From Punctularia strigosozonata HHB-11173 SS5 (taxonomy: Eukaryota; Basidiomycota; Agaricomycetes; Corticiales; Punctulariaceae): a stretch of DNA of 56,922 nt. Below the pieces are notes generated by a model, which had not been told where the DNA came from, did no database searches, and was given only the letters and a program-made list of their open reading frames with translations. Positions 41,421 to 53,433 of the stretch are shown here, piece by piece. The translations under genes were made by a program, and so were the position numbers. Numbering within the stretch: position 1 is the first letter of the stretch; each line of letters begins with the position of its first letter. The DNA lies in contig NW_006767440.1 in NCBI RefSeq assembly GCF_000264995.1, positions 207,020 through 263,941 on the forward strand, written 5' to 3'.

Positions 41421-42412
41421 GCGAACTGTAGTGCTAGTATATAGTCACACAGTTGCCTAGGGTCCTGGTCTATCTAAGTCAGGGATGACCTAGTTGAATC
41501 AGGAGAAAGAAATGGGCCGGTTGAATGTATTCACGTAAACAGAGACCTAAGCTCTGTCCTTTTGTCTGCACTGGAAACCTGTTCCCACGCTTATGGGGAA
41601 GTTACTGAATATGTTGTCGGTCTTCTGGGAGCGTCCAGTTGCTCTATCGTCTGGAAGCATCTTGTCGCTTCAACGTATCCTAATTCCTATGTTGTATGTC
41701 CTGGAGTGATACTTAGATCTACTGCCTAAGTCAACACTCAAAAGTGTCTTGTCGCTTTAACATATCCTATTTCCTATATTGTATGTCCTGGAGTGATACT
41801 TAGATCTATTGCCTAAGTCAACACTCAAATATCTTCTTAATCTTGCTCTTGCTGCTTAATACTGATAGAGACTGATCTGCGGTCTCCTGTGATCAATCAT
41901 CGATTCTGGGTGAAACTGAATTGATTGCCTCGAAGGGCTCATGTGCCCTCCTTTTATGCTAATTTGGCCATTACCACTCCATCCAATCAGATCACAGGCT
42001 TACTAAGCGCCTGCTGCGCCGCAGCATGCTTACCAATATCCACAGTAAGCTTACTAATCTGCACAGCCTTGCAGCACAGCCCTGCGTTACCATAGCAACA
42101 TGTCTGAGTACCCACATATTCCCCTTTTCTGAAATGCATCTAGACTACTCTGACCATCTGATCCATGATATGTGATCATGATAGTGTAGTGAACAGTCAA
42201 ATGTGTACATAAATAAAACTATTATACTACCCAAAAAATATTTAAATACTAATATGAGTTGTTTCTGAGTACTGGGAAAGAAACCAGCATAACTAAGGAT
42301 CGGCTACTATGATTGTAGTCATGCAAGTTGTACTCTATAGTAATTGTGAGTGGCTACCTATAGACTACATTCATGTTTGCCGCATGCATTCTACGCGTCT
42401 CACACCTAATCA
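41421..42412 (-). repeat. Inverted copy of the element D LTR
   Basis: About 990 bp, inverted relative to 37345-38219. It carries an extra 87-bp tandem duplication (units from 41661 and 41748). It lacks the terminal CAACA and has no primer site beside it, so it is not a normal 5' LTR. The short sequence outside its start (CCCCTAAAG on the minus strand) is shared with the other copy. Confidence 0.75.
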
Positions 42413-42479
42413 CTTTAGGGGTGGGACAGCGCGCCCAATGGGAACCAGTATATGGTACCACTTGGAGGCTTCGATAGGC

Positions 42480-44012
42480 GACAGTACAGCCAATCAAGCA
42501 CGATCGGTGGAGGACATAGTAAGTTGGTTCAATACCACCTTTATTCTATCGACTAACAAGAGGCGTCAAGTGATGATCGGGTTAGGCCCGATTGAACTCG
42601 ATGATGGCTTTCCGGATACATCCACTGGACCCCCCACCCCCTTGCCAGGACAACATCACCTCAATTTGCAGCTAGAAGGCAAAGCTGGCGATACATCCAC
42701 CTCAGAAGACAAGGCATCATACCAAGCACGAGTCGCAAACAAGATAGGCAACACCGGACTTGAGGTCACCATCGCACCGACCTCCTCGCCGCCGTCACTG
42801 CTATCAGAAGCCTGTCCAACATCAGACAATCAAGACCACGTAGCTGGGCGTCATAGCAAAACACTAGAAGATTCGGCAGCACATGATTGACAAGACGATA
42901 TGGGAATTGGCCTAACTACGAGACACAGAGGTGCAGTAATTCCTTGGTCACCGAGTCAGTCTCTTATCATGTCATCACAGGATACCAGAGGTGCAGAGCA
43001 GACATCCGGAGAGCAAACTGTTGCAGCAGGAGACGATGCACTTGCCTCATGAACTTCATTGACTACGATAACGACCAAGCGCATCTCCACTCAAAGTTCC
43101 AAGCCCTACACCCAAACAACCACTGGAATGCGAGATGCGGGAGCTGCTGTAAGCCATCCGGAACTAGTTTCGCAAAATTCTGATCTACAGGTGTCGCCAG
43201 GGCAACACCACATCATCGAGGACCGGAATTGTTCGCCATCCAACCACTCCCATACCTGGGAAGCACCGGCTTGTCAGGAAAGCTCTGGGAGATCAAACGA
43301 CCAACCGTTGTGCCCACTGACAGATACTAGGCTGGGTGCATCGACTCTATCACTTCCGGATTGGCCACATGACGAACGAGGATCGGTACTCCACAATATT
43401 GTTGTCAGCTTTCTCAATATTGAATGGCCCCACATCTGGACACGGCACTGATCTGACTTGCCTGGATGGCAAGAGATGTGAAATCTTCTCATGACGGTCA
43501 CACTGACAGCACCGACATTTGAGGTAAGCCATGTGTTTGGGATGTTTGAAGCCCCGATTGAGATTCATGAGAATCTACAGGCACGTATACATATTGCAAT
43601 ATTGTTAGCTGAAGAAGACAACTCAGACTCAGAGCTGAGTGTTGAACTCGTGGACTCGGATATGCAGAACAGTGACACACTTTCTAGTAAGAACCCGGAA
43701 GGACTGCCAAACGGGTCAGAAACCCAGTCAAGCACGACTATTGAACCTAGGGAAGCCGAAGAGAACGTCACCTACGCTAGAGGGACTTGGGAGGCTTCAC
43801 TGCCCAAATACAATGGTGACATCTATGGTGAGGGAGTACCCCATGTACTTGGGCTTTGGATTGATGACCAGGTGCAACAGGATTGTGCAATGACACCCAT
43901 GATATTCGGCAACAATACACATATGGTGACTATCGCAAAACTACCGTGCAAGTACAGCGTCTGGGCGGAGGGTCCAGCGCATCCCCTTGTGCCCATGACA
44001 CTCATTGGATGA
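42480..44012 (+). pseudogene. Broken open frame, unrecognised, interior of element D
   Basis: One + frame stays coding-like over about 510 codons but is cut by TGA or similar stops (42888-42890, near 43047, 43449-43451 and just after). It is Ser/Thr/Gln-rich, with an acidic stretch (EEDNSDSELSVELVDSD) and YNGDIYGEGVPHVLGLWIDD. It may be diverged Gag-Pol linker of another copy of element D. No catalytic motif is seen. Confidence 0.3.
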
Positions 44013-44187
44013 AAGGGTATCTGATTATTGGAGAACGAGAAGAGAGTACTCGTCAACGAACATCTCGCTGTAATGTATATAAGGGGTACTATTGACCTCG
44101 ACTCGTCAGTAACTATCTATCTGCGAATCTCTCGAGCTCAAGTCCAACCTCCACCCTACAACAACTCTCTGATTTCTTTGCACAACA

Positions 44188-45695
44188 TGTCTGACAACTA
44201 CGACGCTGCCCCGCGCCTGATCATCTTTGGGGAGGGCTTGCCCCTGCTGTTTAACTTTGATTTCTGCCTCAACGATGAAGTTGCTGCTGTGTGGCATGCT
44301 ACGCCCAATGTGCCACCAGGTCTTGCATCTTGCAATGCAGACATTCTGGGGCTCGTCCACCAACACTGTACGAGGTCGGTTTCCATATCAATGAGCTGGC
44401 TCAGATGCCAGCGCCAAACTCGTGGCCTGTATTTCTCTGAGAGGCTCTCGAGTACAAACTGCCGTGGTATCATAACAGCAGCTATCTCATCCCTCACGGC
44501 GAGGATCCGCAGAGTTCCAACCATATCAAGGTTCCTATCTGTGCCACACTACCCACATATGATGCATGACTTGGCTTATGCCGATCCGACCATATTCTGA
44601 TCTTTGTCTGCACCGCCCATGCCGGACAGCGCCGCCCGCTCCCATACTTATACAATTGAACTCACGTCTACCCGGCCACCCATGCATCCTCACGACTTTA
44701 TTACCATCTCTCATTCTCCCCTCCCATCGCCTCCACTCCTGCCTGAGGGAGCTCCAGCCATGCATAGCAAAGATACACTGCCGAGAGTCTACATCTCAGG
44801 CGGTCTCTGGACCTATATACTGGAAGAGCTCGAGAGACAGGGCCGCCACTACATTCCTCTTGAACACAAAGCCAAAGTCCAGGTTACAGGCCTGGTGAAC
44901 ACCACTATGCTGTCTTCTCGCAATGGCACAGGCGAGCAGCTCCTGTGCGTATACTGCATGCTCAATATACTCAATACTCACGTGAATGACAATGATAGGC
45001 CCACCATTTGACTGGCATCGGCTCTGCTCTTCCTACCGTCACCACCTGGCACCTATGACTCGGACAGTGACTGTCACGAGTCAATGGTCATGTCAGATTC
45101 ATCTTCCAACTCCGATGTATCTGCAGAAGGGGCACACGCTGACATTCAACAAGACTTGGTCTACCTGAAGCAGGTCAGAGATTTCACGGCCCACTCCGTT
45201 TGCCAATTTCATGTCACCAATACCAAGATGTACCAGCTCGTGCGGAGCTGACTTGAAGAGCTGGATGAGGCCATGTTGAGACTTGTCGAGCAGGTAGGGG
45301 TCCATATGACCAAAACCTCTGAACTAACACACGGCACATTCCACTGTTTGCGCAATATCAAAGATGGGGTTGTCAGTGCACATGGGGATGCACACACTGC
45401 CTGTGACATCTTCAAATCTTGGACTCGGGATGAATTGTATGACAGTAAGACTCTGTCATTGACTTCTCTTGATTTGGGACTTACACCTGGATTGCAGGAG
45501 ATAATGTCGTCGACATCGCAGTTGAAGAACGCAAAGCTCTCGAAGAATGGCTCGGAAACCGTAGCGAAGAATGAAGGACTCCTACCGCTAGTCCTTGGAG
45601 GTATGCAGTATTGTAAGATAGTTGACAATTATCGGGCTCGTGTCATTGACAAGTATATAACTCAGTCTGAAGTAAGTAGTTCCGTAGTATACTGA
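44188..45695 (+). pseudogene. Unrecognised gene with its own TATA box, frameshifted
   Basis: TGTATATAAGGGG at 44075-44087 lies about 100 bp before ATG 44188 (MSDNYDAAPRLIIFGEG), with a C/T-rich leader between. The frame shifts near 44360 into VGFHINELAQMPAPNSW...PHGEDPQSSNHIKVPICATLPTYDA and returns near 44640 (YTIELTSTRPPMHPHDF). It then runs to 45695 with TGA at 45009-45011 and 45249-45251. The middle has SGGLWTYILEELERQG, similar to GxLWxxIL in the genes at 15585 and 17018. The C-terminal part is helical. It resembles hypothetical proteins I associate with repeats of mushroom genomes, but I cannot name a family. It may be a retroelement accessory gene or captured host gene. Confidence 0.45.
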
Positions 45696-45740
45696 AATCC
45701 TGTAGCCTGTGAATCATGTACCTCTTGTGAATACAAACTT

Positions 45741-47732
45741 GTGATATCTAATGACTTAAGTTCTTCAGGCTTGAGTATTAACACAAGGATGCGAGAGGTG
45801 CAGCCGATCCAAAGACTTAGGATAAGTAACAAACTCGGGACTACATCTTCTAAAGGACTTGTGACAATGCACGAGTGGACATCAGCTCGAGAAGTGCCAC
45901 CCACCACCCCTACATGTCCAGACATAAGCACTTTGGTACCAGATGATACTTCATCAAGACACAGCTGTGCAGTCGAAGCCGGCAACTCCAAAGACAAAGA
46001 CAAGTGGATGGCTGCAGTATGGGTCGGAGACCCATCTCAAGTAGACTTTACAGAATGGGATGGTGGCAGCGTTCCCACATTCAGCCTTTTGGACTCAGAC
46101 CAGGCACAGCCAAGTTATGTTAATAACATCCAATTAGTGTCAATTCCAGAGAACAACCTGTCGGATCATAACTACGTCCCGCAACAAATAAGCGAAAATT
46201 GGACACACCCTGCGGCTGTGTTCAGAGCTTACAAATGGGTTGACTGCAAAGTAAAGCCAGTGCCTGGCATCTATCCAGAAGATGCAAAAGTTATTTGACA
46301 ATTTCCACAAGACCCGCTACTTAACCTCATAAAGTTACCAACTAATCCACCGGACTTCACACCCATGACCCGGATCACTGAAGAACACATGAAAGGCATG
46401 GAAGTAAACTCAGACGGCTACATGTGGCCGGAGGAAGAGAAGCTTATCAAGCATGTATTGGTAATAAATGAACGAGCACTCGCTTTCAAAGACCATGAAT
46501 GGGGAATTTTTTGTGCTGATTATTTCTCTCCTTATATAATACTGGTAGAGCTGCATTCCCCGTTGGAGTATCCAAACATCCCTATTCCTCCAGGCCACCA
46601 TGTCAAAGTCATCATAATGCTTAAGGAATTCATAGCAAATGGGGTATACGAACTGAGTCAAGCATCATACCGTTCCCGATGGTTTTGTGTTGCTAAAAAG
46701 AATGGAAAACTCCAAATTGTACACAATCTAGAGCCATTGAATGCAGTTACTATAAGAGACGCTGGATTACCTCCAAACCTGGACAATTTTGTGGAACCAT
46801 TTGCAGGAAGAATGGTATACACCATATTCAATCTCTTTTTCTATGCTCGAACACTACATCTGGCCAGCCGTGACATGACATCTTTTATGACACCACTAGT
46901 ACTTCTGCGGATAGCCTCATTGCCTATGGGATTCACAAATAGCCCAGAAGAGTTTCAGAACTGCATGATGTTTATATTACAGGATGAAATACCAGATATC
47001 ACCAGTATATTCATCGATGACCTCGCCATTAAGGGATTGGTTACTAAGTATCCCGACAAGCACGGCCATCCCAAGACTATTCCAGACAATCCAGGAATCC
47101 GGCGGTTTATGTGGGAACACATCAATGATGTACATCGGATAATGCACCACATTGGTGAAGCAGGAGCAACATTCTCTGGAAAAAAGACTCAAATATGTTG
47201 CCACGATGTTATCATTGTGGGACATAAGTGTACACCGGAAGGGAGGTTTCCTAATGACTCAGTGGTAGAAAAGATCAAGACATGGCCACTGCCACAGACA
47301 ACTAAAGGCATACACGGATTTTTGGGATTATGCAGCACTGTGCGCATTTGGATTAAGGACTATTCTAAGTATGCAAGACCACTCACAGAAATGGTGAGGA
47401 AGGACACTGATATAGAATGGGACGACCAATGAATCCAAGCCTTTGAAACTCTAAAAGAGAAAGTCTGCAGTGCACCTACCCTTAGACCAATCAATTATAC
47501 ATCGGAAAATCCAGTCATTCTATCTGTTGACTCGAGTCAAATAGGGGTGGGATTTGTTCTCTCTCAGTTAGACGATGATGGCAAGAAACGACCAGCACGA
47601 TATGGTTCTATCCCTATGAACAAGGTAGAGGCCGCCGATAGCCAACCAAAGTTGGAGTGTTATGGACTTTTCCGCGTACTCAGGTATTTCCGGTTATACA
47701 TAGCCAGGGTCAAAACCTTCACGTGGAAGTAG
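45741..47732 (+). pseudogene. Element D reverse transcriptase and RNase H
   Basis: One frame with stops at 46296-46298 and 47430-47432. After an acidic lead-in come RT motifs: SRWFCVAKKNGKLQIVHN, ITSIFIDDLAIKG with the catalytic FIDD at 47010-47021 (replacing the common YLDD), TFSGKKTQICCHDVIIVGHKC, and the connection GIHGFLGLC. RNase H follows (ILSVDSSQIGVGFVLSQ; KVEAADSQPKLECYGLFRVL) and leaves frame near 47725. Ty3 membership is clear. The catalytic core helix region around 46850 (LHLASRDMTSFM) is degraded. Confidence 0.8.
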
Positions 47733-48982
47733 ACGCTAAATTCATCAAGAAGATGCTGAATAATCCCAATTGCTTCCCGAACGCTTCTATGTCTTACCAC
47801 CCTGACATTTTCACATTCCCAGACACTCAGTCTAAAAGACGGTTTCTGAATCAAACTGCACAGTTCTTTGTGCGAGACAAGGCATTGTTTAAGAGACAAG
47901 ATGGTCAACTCCCAGCCAAAGTCATCTACAATCAACTAACTTGGCAGAGAATTCTATGGGAGGCACATGAAAGCCTTGGTCACCGTGGAGTGGAGGCAGT
48001 GTTTCAAGCCAATAAGTTATGGTTCTACTGGCCAGGGTTATATCAAGATGTGCAACATCATGTGCAGTCATGCCACCAATGTCAGATCCATAGCACAAAG
48101 AAAGTGGAAGTACCACTGGCTATTAGAGTTCCCACAACCATATTTACTCATGTCTATCTAGACATCATGTTCATGCCTCCCGTGCAAGGATACAAGTTGA
48201 TTGTAGCTGCCCGAGATGATTTCACTCAAGCAGCAGAAGGACGGGCATTGCAACGAGCCGATGCATTGAGTATTCGGAAGTTCTTTTGGGAATAGATCAT
48301 TTGCCGCTATGGGGCAGGAGCCGAGGTCATCACAGATAATGGAAACAAGGTACAGGAAGCATTCCAGCAGCTAGTGGATAAGTATGGCATCTCACATGTC
48401 AGGATATTTCCATACAACTCGAAAGCTAACGGTGTAGTAGAGAGAGGTCATTTCATCATCTGTGAGGCGATTATCAAGTTGTGTGAAGGCAATGTGAATC
48501 TTTGGCCAAATAAGGTCCATCATGCATTCTTCGCAGATAAGGTCTTTACACGAGAAGCAACCAGCTTCAGTCCCTTCTACATGATGCCTGGAGTTGACCC
48601 AGTCCTTCCCTTCGACCTCACAGAAGCAACATTTATAGTAGTAGAACTATTGGCACTGCACATTCGACAGCTAGAGAAGCATCCTGAAGACTTGGCCCAT
48701 GCCACAGAGAAAATCAAGCAAATGCGGATTAGGTCTAAGCAACATTGGGAAAGAATCTATGAGCACCGATTCCTACATGAACAGCCCAAAGATGGTGACC
48801 TAGTATTAGTACGCAACACCGCTATTGAGAAGTCACACAATAGAAAGTCAAAGCCAAGATACTTGGGACCATTTGAAGTCATTGGGCGATCTAAAGGTGG
48901 ATCCTATATACTGTGGGAATTGGATGGCACCTTCATCCGACAAGGAGTAGCACCCTTCAGACTCCTACATTATCACGCATGA
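47733..48982 (+). pseudogene. Element D integrase
   Basis: It continues from RNase H after a one-base shift. About 60 expected residues at the junction near NASMSYHPDIF are missing. The H-H-C-C module is HESLGHRGVEAVF ... CHQCQIH. The core has Asp in YLDIMFMP (~48160), Asp in ITDNGNK (~48332) and Glu near ANGVVERGHF (~48435). TAG 48293-48295 interrupts the core. A GPF-type C-terminus (KPRYLGPFEVIGRSKGGSY, APFRLLHYHA) ends the frame, and no chromodomain is seen. It would insert the cDNA into the genome. Confidence 0.8.
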
Positions 48983-49335
48983 AGCAAAGACTATCTACCA
49001 ATAGCAGAATTATTGGAGGAAGAATTGGCATGGGATGACATACCAGATGAAGCAGACAACAAAGTACAGGAAGTCTATGATGACACATACTCAGAAGAGG
49101 AAGATAATATAGACAAGACATGAGTCAGCAACTAGACAACAAATGTGGGAAGCATTATCTATATATAGGCAAGGTGTTCAACCAGTATATAAGAGTCAGC
49201 AGCTACCATAAGCGACAAGTCAACCATGGATGCTGCCCAAGACTCTCTCCCTGTGCTCAACTACTGTATATCCGTCAGAAATAGCTAAGGATATAGAAAA
49301 ACTGTTTATTTATCTATTCACTGAGCTATATCTAT
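48983..49335 (+). other. Post-pol region of element D with a TATA-ATG start, truncated
   Basis: An acidic tail (SEEEDNIDKT) is followed by AGTATATAAGAGTC at about 49178-49191 and, about 35 bp later, ATG 49226 (MDAAQDSLPVLNY) with a good Kozak context. The frame is lost within 30 codons, where the junction with element E occurs near 49335. No 3' LTR of element D is found. Confidence 0.35.
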
Positions 49336-52300
49336 CAGAAAAATCCCACAAAATTCCGTCGGCGCCGAGGACGAAGCCGAGATAGTTCACCTCTGGGTGG
49401 TCGAAAACACACTTCTTTGCGTTGGCAAAAATGTGCGCTTCCTTGAGGCGGTCGAGGACCTTCATGACGTGCTGATCGTGCTCTTCCTGCATGCACAAGA
49501 AGATCAGAATATCATCAAGGTAGACAATGCAGAATACGTCGAGGTAATAACGGAGCGTATCCTGGATGAAAGCCCGAAATGTGGATGGGGTATTTGTCAG
49601 CCCAAAGGGCATAACGAGAGTCTTGTAGAGACCAAGGGGTGTGCAAAATGTGGTCTTCCATTCGTCTCCTTCCTTGATGTGGACGAGATTGAGCGTGCTT
49701 TTGAGGTCAATGACCGAGAAGGTCTTGCAGCCGTGCGTGCGGTCTAAAGGATCGTCAATGAGTGGGAGCGGGTACTGATTCTTCTTCGTGATCACATTGA
49801 GGCCACAATAATTGACACAGAGTCAGAGTTTGCTGGACTTCTTCTTCACGAAGAGGATGGGTGTGGCGGCGGGCGAAGTCAAGCGGTGAATGAACCCCTT
49901 GTGCAGGTTCTCGTCGAGATAGTGGCAAGTGCAGCACGCTCATCTTGTGACAAGCGGTACAGCGGGCCAAACGGCAGATCCTTGCCCTCCTCGATGTCAA
50001 TGGTGATGTTGTAGGGTCGGTGTGGCAGAAGTTCATCAACCTTCACTGTGGAGAAGACTGTCAACATCCAGGGCATGTACTTGGGCTTCTGCTCTTCCAC
50101 ACCTGAGTCATTGTTGTCATTATCTGGCCCGAGATCCAAGGGAGAAACACCGGACGTGGTGTTGATTGAGGAAATCTTGAAATCAGCAAGCGTGAATCTT
50201 AAGACTGAGACCTGCTCAGAGTGAGAACAATTAGCTGTGACAAGCGACGTGCAGGGGAACACCCGTTGGGGTTACCAATCACTTAGACAGTCGGAATGTC
50301 CAAGCAACTGGGTAGAGTTGGAGGGAAAGGCAGCATCGTCGGCACTTACTATAGGCAAGAGTATACGCAGATAAAGAGGAGCTGAGCTCGACTCAAGGTC
50401 ACTGGACACGAGGTCGACAGCGACGCAATGGACACCTAATGGACTCAAGGTCAAACACTAAGTCCCCAAGACACAAGTTAGCATAGTATCTAGTACAGAG
50501 ACGGTTACTCACCTAAGTCCCCAAGACACAAGAGGTCAAGATGGGGACTTAGGGCAAGCTACAGGGGTCTTATATACATAAATCTATGGTCCAAGAATAG
50601 TACAAGAGAATCACATGCAGGGCACAAGGATGAGTAAGACCGACCCACTTAGGTGGGTCAGGATTATGAATCGAGGAGTTAGAAGGAATAACAAGTCATT
50701 GTTCATGAGTAAGCGGAATAAACCTCCGGTGGCTGTGCAAGGCAGTACAGGGCAGTGTCAATGATGCTGTACTGCTGCCACTGAAGGTCACGTGACTTTG
50801 GAAAAGGAAAGGTGGGAAAAGGAAAATGATAAGTCCATATTTAGAAATGAAAAATGCGAAAATAAATTGTCCTTCTCTTCTCATCACATTAGCGAAGCAT
50901 CGTGGATTCAGATTTTTGATATCCGGAGTATGTTTGAGAGGGGACCCACAGTAAGAGCGACCGAAGCCGGTCCAACCTGGGAGTGACAAGAAATACGAGG
51001 GTGTGGGCGTGGCATCTGGCAGTGGTGGAGGTGCCGAGTGTTCTGGTACATCATGAGAGGGGTGTCCAGGAGATGCATCTGGAGGCAATTTCAGAGAGTC
51101 ATGGGTGGAGACGATGGTGTGTTGGTGTAGACCGAAGCCTAGGCCAACCGATGTAGAGGCGAGAGCATTGACCGAGGTTGTGACCAGGTTGAACGTAAGA
51201 CCAAAGCCTTGCGCACAAACGTTGATGGGCGAGGAACATGTGAGGTTGCAGCAGTCAAGGGTGAGGTCCATGTTGACCCAATCAATCCATGGGTTATGAA
51301 GGTGGAGCCAGTTGAGCCCTAAGATGATCGGGTAGCCGACAGGAACAACGTCAAGCGAAATAATCTCAGTGTGTTTATTGATGAGGACTTGAGTGACAAT
51401 GTTGTGGGTGATGAGGCTGTTCGTGATTGGTTGATCATCGACGGCCGTGACGGGGACAGGAACCTCCTTGAGTATGCAAGGAAGTCCATGTCTAGCAGCA
51501 AAACAATCAGATATACATGATCAAGTGGCGCCAGAGTCAATTAATGCGAAGGTTTTGATAGGTTTTTGATTAGGAAAGGAGAGCGTGAGATCGATAAAGA
51601 AATGGTTGGGAGAATTAAGATATGATGATGCAGAAAACTGATAGGAATGAGGGAGCACGGGACAGGGTATCCAAGATCTGTCAGAAAGATGGGAATAGAG
51701 GGACTCAGCATTTTGTGGCCGGTGGGTCCTGGCACCAGCTGAGAGTCCTACATCAGAAGGACCACCTAGGCCTTTCCCGACTTGGAGGCAGGAGCGGCCG
51801 AGTGGGCAGCATCGCACTTCTTTGTGGCATCCAACTTGTTTGGGCAGTCGTTCACAAAGTGCCCGGAACCTCCGTAGTACATGCAGAGGCCGGCGGCAAT
51901 GTGGCAAGCACATTCATCCACCATGAGCTTCCTGCATGGTGAGACTGATGAATCACATTGATTTGCATTGTGTTTGGGTCAACGGGGGCGGTCATGGTGG
52001 TCATGGTCACATTTGACGTGGAGGCGGTCAATGAGGAGTGGTGTGCAGATGAGGAGCGGTTGCCCTTCTTCTCATCCTTGACCTCAATCCGATGCTTGTG
52101 AAGGCTGTTGTCGAACTCAATGGCGATGGTGGCATAGTTGTTGAATGTTGTTGGGGCCAGGCAAACCGTGATCATGAGTCTTTGAACCTCCTCCTTGAGG
52201 CCATGCTTGAAGAATTCAATCTTCGACGGTTTGGTGAACTGTAAATGAGGGAGTAGTTCTTTAAAATGGGCAATATAATTGCTACATGCGCCTGTCTGGC

Positions 52301-52840
52301 AGAGAGTGCGAAGCTTGCACAACGCACTCCCAGCCATGTTAGCCTCCCCAAAGTGACTCTTGAACTTGGCAATCAGATCATCGAACGAGTTCAGGAGAGC
52401 TGGGGTGTCAGTCTTGATGCTGAACCACCAGGACTTCAGGGGACCATCCACGAGATAGCCGCTGAACCAAAGGGACTTCTTATAGTCAGTGGTGATGGAC
52501 TTGCGCTGGTGGTAAAGGCCGGCATCAACCTCATCAAGGAAGAACTTGACCTGCTCCGCTTTGCCGTTGAACTTGCGTGGCGGCTCAAACTTGGGTTGCG
52601 GGCCAGACGGTGCTGTGGAAGTGGCAAAGGCAGGGATTGAAGCGGGAGCAGGAGCCATGTTAAGCTGTATGAACTGGTGGAGGATATGGTCCAGCGTGTT
52701 TGTGGTGTGGTCCTGGTTCTGACCGAGGGTATAGATGGTTGTGGGCTGCAGTTACTGCGGTTGGGGGCCTCCGTGTTGGGGGCTGGAGGAGGGTGTTGAT
52801 CCCAGTTGGCGTTGCTGAAGCTGTTGTCCAAGCCATCCAT
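49335..52840 (-). pseudogene. Ty3 element E Gag-Pol (minus strand), 3' truncated
   Basis: Gag starts at ATG 52840 (MDGLDNSFSNANWDQH), shifts frame near 52745, and continues as AFATSTAPSGPQPKFEPPRKFNGK to 51852 (capsid-like ESHFGEANMAG). A shifted zinc-knuckle region follows near 51900. Protease has LIDSGAT at about 51524-51544 followed by a stop, then IILGLNWL. A solo LTR (50236-50888) splits the protease-RT linker. RT resumes ([14 protein letters not shown]) with a disrupted stretch near 49800-49880, then MITKKNQYPLPLI, FGLTNTPSTF and catalytic YLDD at 49511-49522. The sequence ends at 49335 after YLGFVLG; RNase H and integrase are lost. Confidence 0.85.
50236..50888 (+). repeat. Solo LTR of family B with 5-bp target duplication
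   Basis: This 653-bp LTR has TGTGA/TCACA ends and is flanked by TTAGC on both sides (50231-50235 and 50889-50893). It is highly similar to 3907-4569. It inserted into element E and then lost its internal part by LTR-LTR recombination. Confidence 0.92.
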
Positions 52841-52936
52841 GTTGAGAGCAGGTGAGAGAGTTGGGGGTGCAAGGCAAAAAAAAAGGTCAGTGAGTCCAAG
52901 GTCATCAGGGTGATAAGGGCTATGTGCCGAGGATTG

Positions 52937-52946
52937 GTCTCAACAA
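52937..52946 (-). other. Candidate self-priming site of element E
   Basis: On the minus strand TTGTTGAGAC begins two bases after the TGACA that ends the 5' LTR (52949). It is exactly complementary to GTCTCAACAA at 53068-53059 within the LTR. The geometry is the same as in chromovirus A. Confidence 0.5.
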
Positions 52947-52948
52947 AC

Positions 52949-53313
52949 TGTCACAGGCAAGGCCGAGCTGGCAAGATGACTGGACAGTAGCCGTGAATGT
53001 GTAGAGTAGACTAGGCGAGGATATACAAAGAGCGATGTATACGGTAGCTGGGACTGGCATTGTTGAGACGAAGAGGCAAGCACCGTGTGCACCACCTTGG
53101 TACATGTGCGAGAAAGGGGTGAAGCCCCAAAATGGAATCTAAATTACCGACTCGGGTGCGTCAAAACCTTCCAAGTGGTCAGGAAAGCTACCAGCCATCT
53201 ACATCTACCTCTCCAGGTGGCCTTAACCATCATAATCTTCAGAAGAAGAGTACGTGGATTTGCAGATCCCAGTCAATACAACCTTGAGGAATTTTCACTG
53301 TTTAGAATTGACA
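52949..53313 (-). repeat. Probable 5' LTR of element E
   Basis: On the minus strand it ends GCCTGTGACA at 52949. A matching TGTCA start lies at 53313, giving about 365 bp with TGTCA/TGACA ends. There is no second copy in the window, so the left boundary is tentative. The inferred RNA start (53068) divides it into U3 and R-U5 of plausible size, but no clear TATA box precedes it. Confidence 0.4.
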
Positions 53314-53433
53314 TGTTTCGTCTGGTCCTTATTTATGATGGAACATGCATGTCCAAAGTTTGGCCGTACAATGACGGTTTTTGACCACGTCTCCTTGAAT
53401 CTGTTATCAATTACCGTTCTTGTGAACCCTTGA

